DNA from: a bacterium
GTDB taxonomy: Bacteria > UBP4 > UBA4092 > JAOAEQ01
Assembly: GCA_026416715.1 (NCBI GenBank)
Contig: JAOAEQ010000001.1
Span: 62,001-126,000, forward strand
Direction: 5' to 3'
DNA: 64,000 nt
Shown here: one piece after another, positions 61,102 to 64,000 of the stretch
Position numbering within the stretch: position 1 is the stretch's first letter
Layout of the letters: the number at the start of each line of letters is the position of its first letter
The notes under the pieces: generated by a model
What the model saw: only the letters and a program-made list of their open reading frames with translations
Databases searched by the model: none
What the model was told of the DNA's origin: nothing
Position numbers and translations under genes: made by a program

Positions 61102-62214
61102 ATGCAATCAATCAACTGGTATCTCAATCTCATTCATAACGAACGACCGACCTTCATACAACGAATACTCCGTCTGGTACTCTATTTCTTATCGCTCGGG
61201 TATACAGCGGTGATAACCCTTCGAGTTTGGTTGTATCGCAAGAATATTCTGAAAAGAAAACAATTCCCGATTCCAGTTATCTCGGTAGGGAATATCACTG
61301 TTGGCGGAACCGGGAAAACGCCGGTGGTTCGAATGTTAGCGGAATATTTCAACCAGCGGGATATAAAAGTCGCTATATTAAGTCGTGGGTATAAAAAACA
61401 AAACCTCGCTAAAGTAACGGTTGTTTCCGATTATACGCAACTACGCTGTGATTGGAAAACCGCAGGTGATGAACCGTATCTATTAGCAAAATCGTTACCG
61501 GGCGTTCCTATCATCGTCGGGAGAAAAAGAAAGCTGACTGGCGAATTTGCACTTAAAACGCTACAACCTCAACTGTTTATTCTCGACGATGGATTTAGTC
61601 ATTTATCGGTTCACCGAACACTAGATATTGTTCTAATAGACGCTACGAATCCATTCGATAATAGCTATTGTCTGCCCCGTGGGTTATTAAGAGAATCAAT
61701 CACGCAGTTATCGCGTGCGGATGCGATTATCGTAACGAAAACGAACCTGCATAAAGAATATACGTCTTTGCTTAATCAGCTCCATACGGTTGCACCGGAT
61801 GTTCCGATTTTTCTAGCAAAAACGGTTCCGGTATATCTGAGTAATCTTCGCACGCAAGAACAAATCAATATCTCGCAATGTGCTGGACAACCGGTTATCG
61901 CATTTGCTGGGATCGCTCAGCCGCAATCGTTTTTAGCAACAGTACGAGAATGTAACCTGGAAGTTAAACGGTATATTCCTTATCCAGACCATTATGTTTA
62001 TCGCGAACGTGATATCGCAACCCTAATTGATTTAGCGAAACAACAGCAATGCACTATGCTGATTACCACGCTGAAAGATGCGGTTAAACTCTGTCAATTA
62101 CTCACAAAATCAGATAACGATGCTGCGATTTTTTTCGCTTTAGAAATCAGAATCGCTATTCAGAACGAATCAGCTTTCTATTCATTTATTACTGAGAAAA
62201 TTGCGTTGGAGTAA
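61102..62214 (+). CDS. lpxK: Tetraacyldisaccharide 4'-kinase LpxK
   Basis: Lipid A pathway kinase of 370 residues that adds the 4'-phosphate to the disaccharide precursor at the inner membrane. An N-terminal membrane segment is followed by P-V-I-S-V-G-N-I-T-V-G-G-T-G-K-T-P-V-V (P-loop), L-S-R-G-Y, A-G-D-E-P-Y-L-L-A, and F-I-L-D-D-G-F-S-H (catalytic Asp pair). Y-P-D-H-Y lies near residue 295. It shows that the organism makes lipid A-type lipopolysaccharide. Confidence 0.95.
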   Translation: MQSINWYLNLIHNERPTFIQRILRLVLYFLSLGYTAVITLRVWLYRKNILKRKQFPIPVISVGNITVGGTGKTPVVRMLAEYFNQRDIKVAILSRGYKKQNLAKVTVVSDYTQLRCDWKTAGDEPYLLAKSLPGVPIIVGRKRKLTGEFALKTLQPQLFILDDGFSHLSVHRTLDIVLIDATNPFDNSYCLPRGLLRESITQLSRADAIIVTKTNLHKEYTSLLNQLHTVAPDVPIFLAKTVPVYLSNLRTQEQINISQCAGQPVIAFAGIAQPQSFLATVRECNLEVKRYIPYPDHYVYRERDIATLIDLAKQQQCTMLITTLKDAVKLCQLLTKSDNDAAIFFALEIRIAIQNESAFYSFITEKIALE

Positions 62215-62258
62215 AAAAGCAGGAATACCGGTTTTCATTCTATATTTTAACTATAATA

Positions 62259-62810
62259 ATGAATTCGAAAATTCCAACGTTACGTCAATTATTTATCGTC
62301 TTCCTGAAAATCGGGATTCTTTCTGTTGGTGGTGGATATGCGATGCTTGCGGTTATGGAACGCGAATTGGTTACCCGCAAACAATGGATTACCCACGACG
62401 AATTCCTTGACGCCTGCACGGTCGGACAAAGTTCACCCGGAGTAATGATAACTAATATCGGTGCATTTATTGCATATCGTTTGCATGGAATCCCAGGGTT
62501 ATTGACAGCAATCGCCGGACTAGTCACCCCAGCGTTTCTCATCGTTTTGCTGTTAGCTTCAGTGTATTATCATACTGCAAATCTCGAGAATATTCGCGCA
62601 ATGTTAACCGGGGTCGCTCCAGCTGTAGTTGGAATGTTTTTAGGGATGACCTTCCGACTAGCGAGAACCTGTATTAAAAAAATAGAACAGGGTATAATCT
62701 GCGGAATAGTGTTTATTGCGGTAGCGGTTTTTCATCTACATCCTATTTTAGTTCTTATCGTTGTCGGAGTATATGCCTTATTCCGAACGTATGCGGTAAG
62801 AAGCAAGTAA
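62259..62810 (+). CDS. chrA: Chromate transporter subunit, first half (CHR domain)
   Basis: Membrane protein of 183 residues with one CHR domain: F-L-K-I-G-I-L-S-V-G-G-G-Y-A-M-L, then E-F-L-D-A-C-T-V-G-Q-S-S-P-G-V. It pairs with the next gene, 4 bp downstream, as a two-gene short-chain chromate (anion) transporter. In long-chain ChrA the two domains are fused. The substrate may not be chromate. Confidence 0.9.
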   Translation: MNSKIPTLRQLFIVFLKIGILSVGGGYAMLAVMERELVTRKQWITHDEFLDACTVGQSSPGVMITNIGAFIAYRLHGIPGLLTAIAGLVTPAFLIVLLLASVYYHTANLENIRAMLTGVAPAVVGMFLGMTFRLARTCIKKIEQGIICGIVFIAVAVFHLHPILVLIVVGVYALFRTYAVRSK

Positions 62811-62814
62811 ATTT

Positions 62815-63348
62815 ATGAATACTGATTTCGGAATGCTATTATATATTTGTTTTCAGTTTATGAAAATTGGGTTGTTTACCTTCGGCGGTGGGTATGGTAT
62901 GATACCGATAATGCATCATGAGTTTGTTACCAAGTTAAAATGGTTAACCCCATCTCAGTTTCTTGACGCTGCTGCTATTGGACAAGTCACCCCGGGGCCG
63001 GTAGCAATCATGGCGACTTTTATCGGATTTAAATTTGCTGGAGTCCCTGGAGCGGTTTCGGCAACCATCGGGATTTTTCTCCCATCAGTAGTAGTAGTTT
63101 ATCTTGCCGGTAGGTTCTATGCACGGTATCGCAGGTCGCATCTTATGGAACATATTCTACCGACGATAAATGCTGCTGTAGTCGGACTACTTGCAGCCGC
63201 TGCGGTTATGTTATCAAAACCAGCAATAATAAATATTGCTACCGTTGGAATCGGTTTGCTAACATTTCTCGTTGTGATTAGGACAAAAATATCGCCAACC
63301 TGGTTAATTCTTGGCAGTGGATTGATTGGCTGGATATTTTTCCGATAA
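62815..63348 (+). CDS. chrA: Chromate transporter subunit, second half (CHR domain)
   Basis: Membrane protein of 177 residues with the second CHR domain: F-M-K-I-G-L-F-T-F-G-G-G-Y-G-M-I-P, F-L-D-A-A-A-I-G-Q-V-T-P-G-P-V-A, G-V-P-G-A-V-S-A-T-I-G-I-F-L-P-S. It works with the preceding homologue as a heterodimeric pair. Confidence 0.9.
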   Translation: MNTDFGMLLYICFQFMKIGLFTFGGGYGMIPIMHHEFVTKLKWLTPSQFLDAAAIGQVTPGPVAIMATFIGFKFAGVPGAVSATIGIFLPSVVVVYLAGRFYARYRRSHLMEHILPTINAAVVGLLAAAAVMLSKPAIINIATVGIGLLTFLVVIRTKISPTWLILGSGLIGWIFFR

Positions 63349-63657
63349 AATCCTATAGAGAACATATCACTCTTCTCCGCCGCACATTACACTGACCGCT
63401 CCTGCAACCGAACGATAGCGCTCGGGGCTATCAGTATCCGGCAGACCACTACTATTGCGTGAATATCCCTGATAAATTGGGATATACCCTCAACTAAAAC
63501 CGAGTAGAAAAATTGAGGAGGTAGCGCGAAAAGTGTACCCCTTATTTTATCAGTTTTTTACCATCATATTTTTAATTGGACGAGAGTAATATAGGATATA
63601 ATAATTTAAGAATAATTTTGGTTACTATAATATGATGAGGAAAGGAACATTGATACC
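63349..63657. other. Intergenic region with small palindromes
   Basis: About 309 bp without a gene. It holds GATAGC/GCTATC around GCTCGGG near 63410-63432 and a perfect 7-bp inverted repeat ATATCCC/GGGATAT (63463-63469 with 63479-63485). A TATAAT at 63597-63602 with TTGGAC at 63576-63581 (15-bp spacing) is a possible but weak promoter for the next gene. Confidence 0.5.
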
Positions 63658-64000
63658 ATGCAAGCATTAGTGAAAAAACTATCGGAACAGGCAGAACATG
63701 AAAAACCACGATTGGTTCGTTTCCTGCGCGAATTAATTGCTATACCGAGTTTAAGTGGAAATGAGAAAAAGGTGGTAGATCGAATTAAAAAAGAAATGAA
63801 CCACGTCGGATTTGATACCGTATGGTCAGATAAATTCGGGAATATCATCGGTCAGATTGGTATCGGAAAAACAAAGATTCTCTACGATGCGCATATTGAT
63901 ACTGTCGGGATCGGCAACCGAGCCGCATGGCAGTTCGACCCATTTAAAGGGAAAGTTGAAGATGGGAATGTTTACGGACTCGGTGCTTCAGATAATAAAG
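63658..64000 (+). CDS. YgeY-like M20 family metallohydrolase, N-terminal part (cut by window edge)
   Basis: The first 114 residues are visible. R-F-L-R-E-L-I-A-I-P-S-L-S-G-N-E-K, D-A-H-I-D-T-V-G (first metal His and the catalytic Asp), W-Q-F-D-P-F-K-G-K-V-E-D-G-N-V-Y-G-L-G-A-S-D-N-K closely follow the YgeY/putative selenium-metabolism hydrolase branch of peptidase M20. It probably acts on amide bonds of small metabolites. The dimerisation domain and remaining metal ligands lie outside the window. Confidence 0.88.
   Translation, partial: MQALVKKLSEQAEHEKPRLVRFLRELIAIPSLSGNEKKVVDRIKKEMNHVGFDTVWSDKFGNIIGQIGIGKTKILYDAHIDTVGIGNRAAWQFDPFKGKVEDGNVYGLGASDNK

Overview
The window is AT-rich, gene-dense bacterial chromosome from an uncultured-type Gram-negative organism. 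An outer membrane is implied by lpxK, a secretin (GspD), a TolC-family channel and a BamD/YbgF-like repeat protein. A rod-cell mreBCD cluster and housekeeping genes (glmM-like, cimA, nrdR, scpA, trpS, purH, lpxK) are scattered among secreted multi-domain proteins. I see no phage, integrase, transposase, CRISPR array or rRNA. The gene mix fits a candidate-phylum bacterium (PVC/FCB-like or similar), but the phylum cannot be fixed from this sequence alone.

Layout. 1-10706 (minus): an eleven-gene type II secretion operon, gspE-F-G-H-I-J-K-L-M-lipoprotein-D, whose inner-membrane part resembles type IV pilus PilM/N/O/P. 11016-18323: a divergent envelope-stress module. On the minus strand are an ECF sigma factor, a zinc-finger anti-sigma factor and two LTxxQ-type helical proteins. 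On the plus strand are a TolC-like channel, a MacA-like adaptor, an ABC ATPase and a MacB-like permease. Both directions carry a GGAAC-N17-CGTC promoter, so the sigma factor probably drives itself and the pump. 18643-19668: a PP-loop thiouridylase-like enzyme.

20067-26846 is the most unusual locus. It starts with an AraC-type regulator broken by an (AG)8 tract, followed by a promoter region with five 12-bp boxes at 22-24 bp spacing. Then come a TPR protein, a membrane-anchored Cys-rich protein with a double-glycine leader motif, an unknown secreted protein, and an 888-residue C39 peptidase/DUF1573/thioredoxin-like/DsbD-like fusion. I read it as a candidate system that makes, cleaves and oxidises a disulfide-rich secreted peptide.

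26931-33357 (minus) is housekeeping: glmM, cimA, nrdR, scpA, trpS and an M50 protease. 33559-52356 (minus) is a carbohydrate/secreted-protein region: a sugar-binding lipoprotein, a PHP hydrolase, an orphan pseudopilin, a sodium-solute symporter, a five-module CBM/endonuclease-phosphatase protein, two paralogous G-Y-[IV]-N-G-E-K proteins, GH57-like and six-hairpin glycosidases, a nucleotide pyrophosphatase and a CBM/Big2 protein. It is headed by a striking KaiC-like ATPase / solute-binding-protein / AraC fusion regulator. 52376-64000: a bifunctional nuclease, mreBCD, an OxlT-like MFS carrier, purH, tRNA-Gln, a DUF2721 protein, lpxK, a two-gene chromate transporter and the start of a YgeY-like M20 hydrolase.

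A pattern running through the window is short degenerate tandem tracts with a 7-bp period, found at gene ends, in leaders and once inside glmM.
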